A stretch of DNA of 40,486 nucleotides. It comes from Chloroflexota bacterium (GTDB taxonomy: Bacteria > Chloroflexota > Dehalococcoidia > Dehalococcoidales > UBA2162). The position numbers were made by a program, and so were the translations under genes. The stretch lies in NCBI GenBank assembly GCA_016190895.1, contig JACPPR010000029.1:1-40486 (forward strand), read 5' to 3'. Below the pieces are notes generated by a model. It had not been told where the DNA came from. It saw only the letters and a program-made list of their open reading frames with translations, and made no database searches. Shown here in pieces: positions 7,141 to 14,460 of the stretch (the first letter of the stretch is position 1; every line of letters starts with the position of its first letter).

Positions 7141-7401
7141 TTATTCCTCTCTCTTGAGTACGCCACCTTTAGTCACCCTCATCTTGGCTCCTGACTCTAT
7201 CTCGAGGACTATACTGCCTTCGTCAACCTTGTCCACTTTCCCGAAAACCCCGCCGGCGGTAATTACCACATCTCCCGGCTGCAGTTCTTCTACCATCTGG
7301 TCGTGCTGCTTTTCCCGCTGGCGCAACGGCCTAACCATCATCAGATAAATCATTAGCACGAAGAACGCCGCAAAGCCGACCAAAGTCAACAGTGGATTCA
7401 C
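7141..7401 (-). CDS. yajC: Preprotein translocase subunit YajC
   Basis: The 86-residue product has one N-terminal membrane helix (about residues 5-23), the family motif MMVRPLRQREKQHDQMVEEL and a small beta-rich domain with LQPGDVVITAGGVFGKVDKV. YajC associates with SecDF at the Sec translocon. The length is normal for the family. It lies between miaB and nadC on the same strand but is separated from both by repeat-containing gaps, so co-transcription is uncertain. secD and secF, frequent neighbours, are not in this window. Confidence 0.93.
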   Translation of the reverse strand: MNPLLTLVGFAAFFVLMIYLMMVRPLRQREKQHDQMVEELQPGDVVITAGGVFGKVDKVDEGSIVLEIESGAKMRVTKGGVLKREE

Positions 7402-7446
7402 TTTTCCTCTCCTTTTTCGTTTATTCGCTTGAAAACTCTGAATAGC

Positions 7447-7474
7447 GGCGGGCGGGTCACAGACCCGCCCCTAC
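7447..7474. repeat. Dispersed GGCGGGCGGGTC palindrome, copy 2
   Basis: This matches 27 of 28 bases of the units at 5167-5194 and 10837-10864 (one T to A change at the loop). It lies in the gap between miaB and yajC. No gene is seen from 7402 to 7533. Confidence 0.85.
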
Positions 7475-7533
7475 GGATTGCCTGCACGAAAGACATTTTC
7501 AGACGACCTCATGGAGTTTACCGGCAACTTAAT

Positions 7534-8823
7534 CTATTTAGTGGTCTCCTCAATAATTTTGCCCTGCAGCGACCAGGGGCTGGTTTTTTCAATTCTGATT
7601 TTGACCAGTTGCCCCCGCCAGTTGCCGCTATCGCTGAAGAATACCAGTTTACCACTTCTGGTGCGCCCCTGCCACTTGCCTTTTTTTCTGCCCTCGACAA
7701 GGATTTCGACAGTCTTGCGGAGCAGGCGGGCGTTGATTTCAGAGGCGATATCCGTCTGGAGTTTTTCAATGAGCGCCAGACGGCGGCTTTTTTCTGCGGC
7801 CGGGACATCGTCCTCGAGTTCTCTGGCGGCGATTGTCCCTGCGCGCGGTGAATAAGCGGCGACATGGACGGTATCGAACCTTAGCTCGGCGAGCAGGTCG
7901 TAGGTATGCTGGAACTGCGCCTCGGTTTCAGAGGGGAAGCCGACGATGACATCGGTGCTGATAGCCGCATCAGGCACCTGATGGCGTATCTCATCGATAA
8001 GCTGCCGGTAGCGCTCGACTGTGTAGTCCCGCCTCATCAGCTTTAAGATGTCATTGTCGCCCGACTGGACAGGCACGTAGAATTGCTCACAGACCTTATC
8101 CAGGCTGGCTACTGCTTCGATGAGCCGTTCGGTCATATCCTTGGGGTGATTGGTCAGGAAGCGCAGGCGGGCGAGACCTTCGATGCCGTTAAACTCTTCG
8201 AGCAGGTCGGCTAATTCTGGTTTATCAGCGAGGTCGTGTCCATAGGAGTCCACATTTTGTCCCACCAGGGTAATCTCGCTGGCGCCGTGCTTTACAAGCT
8301 CACGGGCTTCCTGAACCAGTTCGGCTACGGGCCTGCTCCTTTCCCGCCCGCGGCGGTAGGGGACGATGCAATAGGAGCAAAAGTTATCGCAGCCCTGGAT
8401 GATGGGCAGGTAGGCGCTCACCGGCGAATCCTGAGTTTCTTGGGCTTGCCCTGAGCTTGTCGAATGGGTTTGTCGAGTTGTTTGAGTTCCCTGCAACCAA
8501 CGGGGAATTTCTCCGGGTTTGAAGAAGTGGTCGACATAGGGGAATGCTTTTCTAAGCTGGGCTTCATTAGAGTCTACCAGGCAGCCGGTCAGGGCGACGG
8601 TGAGATTGGGGTTCGCCTGTTTCAGGGGCTTGAGCGCCCTGAGCTTGCCGACGGCGCGGTTTTCGGCGCTTTGGCGCACGACGCAGCTATTCAGCACGAT
8701 AAGGTCGGCTTCTTCAGCGGTGACGGTAGCCTGGTAGCCCTGCTGCTCGAAAAGGCTGCCCAGCCGGTCCGATTCCGCCTTATTCATCTGACAACCGATT
8801 GTCCAGATATGGTACTTAGGCAT
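7534..8823 (-). CDS. miaB: tRNA-2-methylthio-N6-dimethylallyladenosine synthase
   Basis: The 429-residue protein has the three MiaB/MTTase domains: an N-terminal UPF0004 domain with cluster cysteines C11, C47 and C81; a radical-SAM domain with C145-x3-C149-x2-C152 (QGCDNFCSYCIVPYRRGRE); and a C-terminal TRAM domain (TVEILVEGRKKGKWQGRTRSG). It methylthiolates i6A37 of tRNAs reading UNN codons. The linker before the radical-SAM domain contains an unusual segment TRQTHSTSSGQAQETQ at about 117-131, encoded by a dispersed palindromic repeat (8448-8464) and probably an insertion at a tolerant site. The start is ATG 8823. Upstream on the same strand is a nucleotidyltransferase gene. Confidence 0.93.
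   Translation of the reverse strand: MPKYHIWTIGCQMNKAESDRLGSLFEQQGYQATVTAEEADLIVLNSCVVRQSAENRAVGKLRALKPLKQANPNLTVALTGCLVDSNEAQLRKAFPYVDHFFKPGEIPRWLQGTQTTRQTHSTSSGQAQETQDSPVSAYLPIIQGCDNFCSYCIVPYRRGRERSRPVAELVQEARELVKHGASEITLVGQNVDSYGHDLADKPELADLLEEFNGIEGLARLRFLTNHPKDMTERLIEAVASLDKVCEQFYVPVQSGDNDILKLMRRDYTVERYRQLIDEIRHQVPDAAISTDVIVGFPSETEAQFQHTYDLLAELRFDTVHVAAYSPRAGTIAARELEDDVPAAEKSRRLALIEKLQTDIASEINARLLRKTVEILVEGRKKGKWQGRTRSGKLVFFSDSGNWRGQLVKIRIEKTSPWSLQGKIIEETTK
8448..8464. repeat. CCCTGAGCTTGTCGAA repeat inside miaB
   Basis: GCCCTGAGCTTGTCGAA is a member of the CCTGAG...TCGAAGGG family seen at 19268-19289 between genes and at 28150-28171 inside nadK. In miaB it encodes STSSGQA between the first two domains and keeps the frame open. 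Confidence 0.8.
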
Positions 8824-8948
8824 AATGCACGTTTATCTCCGTTAGTGAAATTATGCGGGATGGGTGGGCAAAAATCAACAAGGGGGCTGAAAGTTATCGA
8901 CCAGTCCCTTCTCCCTTGAGGGGAGAAGGCTAGGATGAGGGTGATTCT

Positions 8949-9719
8949 TTACCCCTTACCTTTGGCGGCAAGTTCTTTCTCGACTTCTTTGAGCGTTTCA
9001 TCAAAAAGCCGAGAGGCCATCTTGATTTTCTCTGCTATATCTTCGACCGATTGGACCCTGGAGAGATATTCAAGTTGCTCGACAACTTCTCCGGGTAAAT
9101 CCCTTGAGGAGTGCTTGAAATGAAATCCCCGTTTTTGTGGGCAGTATTTTATCCGCAGCAACTCTACAAGTGGCTCAAGAGTCCATTTCGAGTAGTACAT
9201 CAGCGCTTCCAGAAAGTCTCCGCGCTCGATTTTGGCGAGAACACGGGACTGCTGCGCGAAAGCCATCTTTAGATGATAAACTCTGTCTTCCAACTCTTTC
9301 TGAAATGCAGCCTCGTCGAATTCTCGGAACTTAATCCCGCCCCTGTTAAAGATAATCTTCGGTTGCTCATAGTCTCCTTTCACGAATTCATAATCCCGGC
9401 TGTGGCTCTGAATGCAGACATCGATCAGCAGAGTCTCGGGAGTATCTATGAGATGAAGAATCCTGTGTTTGATTAGTGGATGCGCATGTTTGGGCTGGTA
9501 GACGAAATCCAGTTCGGCCAACTGCGATAAAGACTTTTCTATCTCATCAAGTATTCTGTTCTCGTCCCCATCCCGGACATCCAGCCAGAAATCTATATCC
9601 GAATACCTGTCTACGGCGCCGTAAGCATCCGCACCCTCAAGCCAGAGAGCGAAAACAGAGGGGTTATCTCTCACTGCTTCTTCCAACGCTCTAATTATTT
9701 GTTCGCGGGCTATAGCCAT
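8949..9719 (-). CDS. Nucleotidyltransferase-domain protein
   Basis: The 256-residue protein has an N-terminal polymerase-beta-like nucleotidyltransferase core: LWLEGADAYGAVDRYSDIDFWLDV at about 26-49, where the G-x-A-Y-G plus D-x-D pattern supplies the metal ligands. The C-terminal half is helical and charged (MAFAQQSRVLAKIERGDFLEALMYYSKW...), as in the four-helix partner domains of aminoglycoside- and lincosamide-type nucleotidyltransferases. The substrate is not predictable. It starts at ATG 9719, just downstream of the terminator ending the small-protein gene, and precedes miaB. Confidence 0.75.
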   Translation of the reverse strand: MAIAREQIIRALEEAVRDNPSVFALWLEGADAYGAVDRYSDIDFWLDVRDGDENRILDEIEKSLSQLAELDFVYQPKHAHPLIKHRILHLIDTPETLLIDVCIQSHSRDYEFVKGDYEQPKIIFNRGGIKFREFDEAAFQKELEDRVYHLKMAFAQQSRVLAKIERGDFLEALMYYSKWTLEPLVELLRIKYCPQKRGFHFKHSSRDLPGEVVEQLEYLSRVQSVEDIAEKIKMASRLFDETLKEVEKELAAKGKG

Positions 9720-9735
9720 ATGTCTTGTCCCGACA

Positions 9736-9762
9736 AAAAGCTCGCTTGTTGAGCGAGCTTTT
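9736..9762 (-). terminator. Intrinsic terminator after the 53-residue protein gene
   Basis: On the minus strand AAAAGCTCGCT and AGCGAGCTTTT form an 11-bp stem with a 5-base loop, followed by further T. It starts three bases after the stop of the upstream minus-strand gene. The symmetry also allows weaker termination on the plus strand. Confidence 0.8.
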
Positions 9763-9764
9763 AA

Positions 9765-9926
9765 TTATCTTGCTTTTCCCCGTTTTTCAATTTCCGCCTT
9801 GAGCTTGTCGGGTATTGGCCTGCAAGAGCAGTTCTCAGCGTGTGCAATGTGCCATTTAATCCGCTCTTCAAGGGTCGGGTTCTTTGGCATCCGGTTGCTC
9901 TCGTGCCAGGTCTTGTTGATTTTCAT
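9765..9926 (-). CDS. Small conserved protein, 53 residues
   Basis: The likely start is ATG 9926 (MKINKTWHESNRMPKNP), with ATG 9893 (MPKNPTLEER) as the alternative; the longer frame runs back through repeat DNA and the tRNA gene. The core PTLEERIKWHIAHAENCSCRPIPDKL has a Cys-x-Cys and two histidines that could bind a metal. I recall similar small proteins in Dehalococcoidia, but no function is known to me. A clean terminator follows, which supports a genuine short transcription unit. Confidence 0.65.
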   Translation of the reverse strand: MKINKTWHESNRMPKNPTLEERIKWHIAHAENCSCRPIPDKLKAEIEKRGKAR

Positions 9927-9939
9927 CTTTAGAACCCCA

Positions 9940-9992
9940 CCCAGATTGCTTCGCCTTCCGCCTGCGGGCGGAATGGTCTCGCAATGACACGC
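9940..9992. repeat. GCTTCGCC...GGTCTCGCAATGAC dispersed palindrome
   Basis: The segment GATTGCTTCGCCTTCCGCCT followed by GCGGGCGGAATGGTCTCGCA recurs in inverted orientation at 37070-37112 and in a longer form at 21852-21944. The inner CCGCCTGCGGGCGG is itself palindromic. Confidence 0.8.
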
Positions 9993-10007
9993 AGGGTATC
10001 TGTTCAG

Positions 10008-10096
10008 CGGAGGGAGTGGGATTTGAACCCACGACACCGGTTTCCCGGTGTAAGCGCTTAGCAGGCGCCCGCACTAGACCACTATGCGATCCCTCC
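10008..10096 (-). tRNA. tRNA-Ser(GCU)
   Basis: On the minus strand the acceptor arms GGAGGGA and TCCCTCC pair fully. The anticodon loop CTGCTAA gives anticodon GCU on a GGCGC/GCGCT stem. A long variable arm (ACACCGG/CCGGTGT) marks a class II serine tRNA, and GTGGGTTCAAATCCCAC forms the T arm. It is 89 bases without CCA, which is not encoded. Confidence 0.95.
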
Positions 10097-10161
10097 ATGG
10101 CCTACCAAACAATTCTATTGTATCTTGAGGGATTTTACAACCACCTTTCTGGAGATTGGTA

Positions 10162-10209
10162 TTGCAGGCGTCCTCGCCTGCAACTCTGGCACAGGCGGGA
10201 CGCCTGTGC
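10162..10209. repeat. Two adjacent GCAGGCG palindromes upstream of birA
   Basis: TTGCAGGCGTCCTCGCCTGCAA (10162-10183) is followed by GGCACAGGCGGGACGCCTGTGC (10188-10209). The second is a copy of the family at 6966 and 11178; the first is a relative with a different tip. Confidence 0.85.
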
Positions 10210-10252
10210 TACCATTAATCCGTCAGAGTTTCACCCTGACGCGAGGGCAAGA

Positions 10253-11047
10253 ATGGTAGAAGATAGCCTCTCCGCAAATGCGATTACCGATGGCTTGAAA
10301 ACCCATTTCATCGGGCAGAAAGCGCTTTACTATCCCAGCCTGACCTCAACGATGGAGGTTGCCAGGCAGGTTGCCCGCGAAGGCGCCGCTGAGGGCACGG
10401 TTATCATCGCCGATGAGCAGACGGCCGGGAAGGGGCGGCTGAAACGCTCCTGGCTGACGCCAAAGGGTAATATTGCCCTCTCCGTGATTTTACGCCCTGG
10501 CCTATCCGCCCTGCCCGCTCTGATTATGCTGGCATCGCTAGCCGTAGTTCATGGCATAGAGGCGGTTACCGGCTTGAAACCGCAGATTAAGTGGCCCAAT
10601 GATATCCTGGTTAACGGTAAGAAGATTGCCGGTATTCTAATTGAAAACGATGTGCTGGGCAACAGGGTGACCACCATCATCGGCATCGGCATCGATGTCA
10701 ACCTCAGGCTGGCTGATTTTCCTGAGATTCAAGCTATTGCCACCAGCCTCTCCGACAAGCTTGGGCACGAAGTCTCGCGGCTGAAGGTCATCCGCGCTTT
10801 GCTGGTTGAGATGGAGAGGCTGTACTTGCCATTATCGGCGGGCGGGTCTCAGACCCGCCCCTACTTTGCTTTATTCGATGAGTGGCGGGATAACCTGGTG
10901 ACGCTTGGCAAGAAAGTCAGGGTTACTGCCGAAGATGCCACTTATGAGGGCATCGCTGAATCGGTAGATACGGATGGCAGTCTCTTGCTGCGTCGGCCGG
11001 ATGGTACCCTGACCAGGGTAGTCGCCGGGGATGTTACCCTGCGCTAA
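10253..11047 (+). CDS. birA: Biotin-[acetyl-CoA-carboxylase] ligase, catalytic form without DNA-binding domain
   Basis: From ATG 10253 the protein is 264 residues. It contains the biotin-ligase motifs TSTMEVARQ, the ATP/biotin loop GKGRLKRSWLTPKGN, and KWPNDILVNGKKIAGILIEN with the catalytic lysine, and ends in the SH3-like C-terminal domain (KKVRVTAEDATYEGIAESVD). There is no N-terminal helix-turn-helix, so it is a class I ligase and probably not a repressor. Residues 195-204 (SAGGSQTRPY) are encoded by a perfect 28-base copy of an intergenic palindrome and lie between the catalytic and C-terminal domains. The upstream frame runs through repeats and the tRNA and is not coding. Confidence 0.92.
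   Translation: MVEDSLSANAITDGLKTHFIGQKALYYPSLTSTMEVARQVAREGAAEGTVIIADEQTAGKGRLKRSWLTPKGNIALSVILRPGLSALPALIMLASLAVVHGIEAVTGLKPQIKWPNDILVNGKKIAGILIENDVLGNRVTTIIGIGIDVNLRLADFPEIQAIATSLSDKLGHEVSRLKVIRALLVEMERLYLPLSAGGSQTRPYFALFDEWRDNLVTLGKKVRVTAEDATYEGIAESVDTDGSLLLRRPDGTLTRVVAGDVTLR
10837..10864. repeat. GGCGGGCGGGTC palindrome inside birA
   Basis: All 28 bases match the intergenic copy at 5167-5194. The unit has 10-bp arms (10840-10849 and 10851-10860) and is read in frame as AGGSQTRPY within the birA inter-domain linker. Confidence 0.9.
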
Positions 11048-11059
11048 TGACAAGTGTGA

Positions 11060-11256
11060 AAATCTCCTCTCCCTTGAGGGGAGAGGATTAAGGTGATGGT
11101 GAAACCTATCATAATGAATCCCATCACTCATTCGGCAAGCTCAGGACAGGTCTAATTCTCCCGCACAAGGGCGAGAGAGCACAGGCGGGGACGCCTGTGC
11201 TACCGCCGAAACTTAATAAGGCGAGGCCTCGCTTTGCGAGGCCTCGCCTGAAGCCT
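11060..11256. repeat. Repeat-filled gap between birA and the slipin gene
   Basis: The gap between these convergent genes has CTCTCCCTTGAGGGGAGAGG near 11070, GGCAAGCTCAGG near 11135, a perfect CACAGGCG/CGCCTGTG unit at 11178-11201, and a long hairpin near 11219-11250 (GGCGAGGCCTCGC, TTT, GCGAGGCCTCGCC). The last may act as a bidirectional terminator although it lacks a U-run. No gene is seen. Confidence 0.75.
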
Positions 11257-11281
11257 CTTCGAATGACTTCGCGGTGAGCCT

Positions 11282-12046
11282 TTACTTCTTGTCCGTGCCT
11301 TCGGCGTAGCGGGACAGCGCTTTCAGAAAGTCTATCGGCACCGGGAAGATGATGGTGCTGTTCTTATCGGCGGCTATCTCGGTCAGGGTTTGCAGATAGC
11401 GAAGTTGCAGCGTGGTCGGCTCTTTGGCAATGATGGCGCCAGCCTCAGCCAGCCTCGCCGAAGCCTGGAACTCGCCATCAGCGTGGATAATTTTGGCTCT
11501 TCTTTCCCTTTCCGCCTCAGCCTGGGCTGCCATCATACGCTTCATCTGTTCGGGAAGCTCGACCTCTTTAATCTCTACCGTGCTGACCTTGACTCCCCAC
11601 GGGTCGGTGTTTTCATCGATTATCTGGGTCAGTCTCTGATTGAGTTTTTCCCTCTGAGATAGCAGCTCATCCATCTCGTGCTGCCCCAGCACATTCCGCA
11701 GCGTCGTTTGTCCTATCTGAGAGGTTGCCCTGATGTGGTCGAGCACCTTAACTACAGAGTCCGAGGGATTGACCACCCTGAAATATATCACTGCATTTAC
11801 TCGGACAGTAACGTTATCCTTGGTGATTACTTCCTGTGAGGGGACGTCCATCGTGACTATACGCAGGTCGACCTTCACCATTCGGTCGACAAATGGAATG
11901 ATGAGAAAGAGTCCGGGGCCTCTTTGTCCCACCAGCCGCCCCAGACGGAAAAGCACCCCTCTCTCGTATTCAGGGACGATTTTTACCGTCGACGGTATTA
12001 ATATGAGCAAGACCAATACGATTACACCGACGATAACCAGGGTCAT
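11282..12046 (-). CDS. Slipin (stomatin/SPFH-domain) membrane protein
   Basis: The 254-residue protein has one N-terminal membrane helix (residues 3-18) and the stomatin core: [39 protein letters not shown], the [21 protein letters not shown] strand set, and the helical [24 protein letters not shown] strong ribosome-binding site (AAGGAGGTAAACA) precedes ATG 12046. Slipins form oligomeric membrane scaffolds and are substrates of NfeD-type proteases. Here two NfeD proteins lie directly upstream on the same strand, the classic slipin-NfeD partnership. Confidence 0.92.
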   Translation of the reverse strand: MTLVIVGVIVLVLLILIPSTVKIVPEYERGVLFRLGRLVGQRGPGLFLIIPFVDRMVKVDLRIVTMDVPSQEVITKDNVTVRVNAVIYFRVVNPSDSVVKVLDHIRATSQIGQTTLRNVLGQHEMDELLSQREKLNQRLTQIIDENTDPWGVKVSTVEIKEVELPEQMKRMMAAQAEAERERRAKIIHADGEFQASARLAEAGAIIAKEPTTLQLRYLQTLTEIAADKNSTIIFPVPIDFLKALSRYAEGTDKK

Positions 12047-12065
12047 TTGTTTACCTCCTTTATTC

Positions 12066-12353
12066 TTATTTACTTTTCTTGGCTACGTAAAGCGTTAAGC
12101 CGTCTACCTTGGTGATAACCGCCTGTTCGCCGGATTCAATATTACCCGCTTCTGAGACGGCTGTCCATAATTCGCCCTCGATGAACACCGAACCTTTCGG
12201 GTTCAAGGCATTTCTGACCTCGGCGGTTTTGCCAATCAGCTCTTCGACTCCAGCAGTCACTTTGAGGCGGTGCGCCCGAATTCCCCAGATAATCGTCACT
12301 GCCGCAAAGGCCGCTAGCAAAACCACTATCAAGGCAATTAACCAAGGGTTCAT
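12066..12353 (-). CDS. Short NfeD-like protein (single helix plus OB-fold domain)
   Basis: The 95-residue protein has one membrane helix (residues 4-25) and a soluble NfeD/OB domain with [32 protein letters not shown] and a C-terminal [11 protein letters not shown]. It is clearly similar to the C-terminal domain of the longer neighbour (GWEELIGKPAVVKIALTPEGMVLFRGERWKAV...VDSLKLYVTQK), so the two are paralogues. It lies 19 bases upstream of the slipin gene and probably shares its transcript. Such short NfeD proteins lack the protease domain and are thought to act with SPFH proteins in membrane microdomains. Confidence 0.88.
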   Translation of the reverse strand: MNPWLIALIVVLLAAFAAVTIIWGIRAHRLKVTAGVEELIGKTAEVRNALNPKGSVFIEGELWTAVSEAGNIESGEQAVITKVDGLTLYVAKKSK

Positions 12354-12423
12354 AATGCACCGCCTGTAGACATCGGTTTTTCCCTATCTTGTAGTGAGTG
12401 AGCGACTCTGTCGCCATCCCGTG

Positions 12424-12481
12424 CCGATTCACTTTGTTCATACGGCATCCCGTATGAGGAAGAATCGGGACATGAATCGGG
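12424..12481. repeat. Nested CGATTCAC...GAATCGG repeat between the two nfeD genes
   Basis: Outer arms CGATTC/GAATCG enclose an inner TACGGCATCCCGTA-type hairpin. It is a member of the family at 7037, 23052 and 25754. Confidence 0.75.
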
Positions 12482-12492
12482 ACTTGTTCGGG

Positions 12493-13800
12493 CTATTCTT
12501 TTTGGGTTACGTAGAGCTTGAGACTATCGACCCGTTTGATAATCACTTCCTGACCGGCTGGTACCGGCCCGCTTTCCGAAACCGCTTTCCAGCGCTCGCC
12601 TCTGAATAATACCATACCTTCCGGTGTCAGGGCTATCTTTACTACCGCCGGCTTGCCAATTAGCTCTTCCCAGCCTGTGGTTGCCGGAAGGCGGCGAGAC
12701 CTGATTATTTGGCTGATAACAATGACGAAGAAACCGGCAATAACAGCTGTGAGTGTGCCAATTAGCCAGGGATTGACCTGGAATAACGGCCCCCCTTTAA
12801 ACAGGATTAAGGAGCCGAGAAGGAGGGCAATAATTCCCCCGGCAGTAAACAAGCCGAAGCTGGCAGTGAACAATTCAGCGATAAAAAGACCGAAGGCGAG
12901 CACGATGAGCAGTATTCCGGCATAGTTCACCGGCAGCACTCCCAGAGAGAAGAAAGCCAGGAGTGCGCTGATAGCCCCGATTACGCCCGGGAAAATCAGC
13001 CCCGGATTGGAGAGTTCCGTCAGTATGCCGAGTGTAGCTATGGTCAAGAGCAGGTAGGCGATATTCGGGTCGCTGATGGCGTAGAGAAATTGTTCCATGG
13101 CGGTCATTGGGAGAGTGTTGACGGTGGCGCCCACGGTCTTCAAGGTCACTTTGGCGCCGCCGAGCATGGTTACTTCTTTGCCGTCAAGCTGGGAGATAAT
13201 GGTGTTCAGGTCGGGGGCGACCATATCGATGACATTAAGGTCGAGAGCTTCCTGCTCGGTAGCCGAAACGCTTTCTCTGACCGCTTTTTCCGCCCATTCG
13301 ATATTGCGTCCGTGAGCCTGGGCAATGCTCCTGATGTAGGCGGCGGCGTCGTTAACAACTTTTTCGGCCAGTTCGGGGGGTATTTCCTGCGCCCCTTGCT
13401 GGCCGATGGCCACCGGGTGAGCGGCGCCGATGGCCGTATTCGGCGCCATGGCAGCGACATGAGCGGCGACTGTGATAAAGACTCCGGCTGAGGCGGCCCG
13501 CGCTCCGGAGGGGGAAACGTAGACTACTACGGGGACGCGGGCGTTGACGATATTCTGGACGATATCACGCATAGAAATGTCCAGCCCACCGGGGGTATCC
13601 AATTGGATAATGACGGCGACTGCGTTATCTTTCTCAGCCTGCGCGATTCCCCGCTCGATATAATCGGCCAGTACCGGGTTAACGATGCCGGTAGCCTGTA
13701 GGACATAGATAGCGGGTGTGGCTGCCCGGGCTGTCAGAACAGAGGCAGAAGCAATTAGCAGCAAGAAGGTTAGCAGCAGAACTCGGATGGTTTTTAACAT
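12493..13800 (-). CDS. nfeD: NfeD membrane serine protease (ClpP-class, full length)
   Basis: ATG 13800 gives 435 residues beginning with a signal peptide (KTIRVLLLTFLLLIASASVL...ARA). A ClpP/crotonase-like protease domain follows, with IIQLDTPGGLDISMRDIVQ, the nucleophile in RAASAGVFI (S104) and a probable general-base lysine at K147, as in the Ser-Lys dyad of the Pyrococcus 1510-N protease. Four or five membrane helices (about 235-370) and a C-terminal OB/NfeD domain complete the architecture. Known homologues cleave the C-terminus of the neighbouring stomatin. A TTG at 13818 extends the frame but has no support. The short NfeD and slipin genes follow on the same strand. Confidence 0.92.
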   Translation of the reverse strand: MLKTIRVLLLTFLLLIASASVLTARAATPAIYVLQATGIVNPVLADYIERGIAQAEKDNAVAVIIQLDTPGGLDISMRDIVQNIVNARVPVVVYVSPSGARAASAGVFITVAAHVAAMAPNTAIGAAHPVAIGQQGAQEIPPELAEKVVNDAAAYIRSIAQAHGRNIEWAEKAVRESVSATEQEALDLNVIDMVAPDLNTIISQLDGKEVTMLGGAKVTLKTVGATVNTLPMTAMEQFLYAISDPNIAYLLLTIATLGILTELSNPGLIFPGVIGAISALLAFFSLGVLPVNYAGILLIVLAFGLFIAELFTASFGLFTAGGIIALLLGSLILFKGGPLFQVNPWLIGTLTAVIAGFFVIVISQIIRSRRLPATTGWEELIGKPAVVKIALTPEGMVLFRGERWKAVSESGPVPAGQEVIIKRVDSLKLYVTQKE

Positions 13801-13906
13801 AGTGATTGGTCCGAACAAGTCAGCTAAGCTATTGTATAGAGGTGCGTACTTATTTGCAAATCAGAGTAAGCGTCCATAACATACTCGATTTTAGACGTTG
13901 TAGCAC

Positions 13907-13935
13907 TTGACAGGCAGGTTGGCGTAGTTTATAAT
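13907..13935 (+). promoter_or_regulatory. Consensus sigma-70 promoter of the A/T-rich island
   Basis: TTGACA (13907-13912) and TATAAT (13930-13935) are both perfect hexamers with a 17-base spacer. The predicted start is near 13942, about 43 bases before the HARE-HTH gene, which has its own ribosome-binding site (GGAGGGTAGTT). It is one of the strongest promoter matches in the window. Confidence 0.85.
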
Positions 13936-13984
13936 TTTAAGAGTATTAAACTAGTAAGTAAATAATACAGACTGGAGGGTAGTT

Positions 13985-14434
13985 ATGACAGAGCTAAAGA
14001 CTATGCAAGACGCTGCCTATGAAATCTTGAAGGAAATGGGACACCCCTTATCATCGAAGGAATTAGCAAGAATTGCGCTCGCTAGGAGACTTGTTAATAG
14101 TCAAGCTGAGAATAAAATACAATCGCTTGCAAATACAATAGAGAAAAATATCCGCGATGCGAAATATAACAACCCAGAGCTAATTCCCATCTCAAGTAGC
14201 GACGGAACTCTAATAGGCCTACCTGAGCACAAAAATGTGATTGGTTCAGCTCAATGGTGGGAAAAAATCAGTATTAACGTCCCGCTAGAGTTATTCCAAA
14301 AGCTTCAACTTGCTCAACAGGCCAGACAAGATCCAACTTTAGAGAACACAATGATATTCTTGCTTCAAAGCGGGCTCAAATCTGAAAGCACTAATATTAA
14401 ACAAAAACTGCAGGAACAAATAGAAAAGTTTTAG
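13985..14434 (+). CDS. HARE-HTH-like winged-helix protein
   Basis: The 149-residue protein begins with MQDAAYEILKEMGHPLSSKELARIAL at about 6-32 and continues to a short strand DGTLIGLPEH. This is the layout of the HARE-HTH domain (HB1/ASXL/restriction-endonuclease HTH) found in RNA polymerase delta subunits and restriction-modification proteins. The C-terminal half (SINVPLELFQKLQLAQQARQ...TMIFLLQSGLKS) looks like a ribbon-helix-helix or coiled segment and may mediate dimerisation. It is the first gene behind a consensus promoter, 26 bases before the next gene. Codon use is A/T-rich compared with nfeD. A regulatory or nuclease-associated role is inferred, not shown. Confidence 0.6.
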   Translation: MTELKTMQDAAYEILKEMGHPLSSKELARIALARRLVNSQAENKIQSLANTIEKNIRDAKYNNPELIPISSSDGTLIGLPEHKNVIGSAQWWEKISINVPLELFQKLQLAQQARQDPTLENTMIFLLQSGLKSESTNIKQKLQEQIEKF

Positions 14435-14460
14435 GCGTAGAAGAAAGAAGGCAAACCAAT

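Noticed and set aside
6094-7194. A long open frame on the plus strand, antisense to nadC
   Set aside because: It mirrors the nadC codons, has no family similarity or ribosome-binding site, and runs through intergenic repeats.
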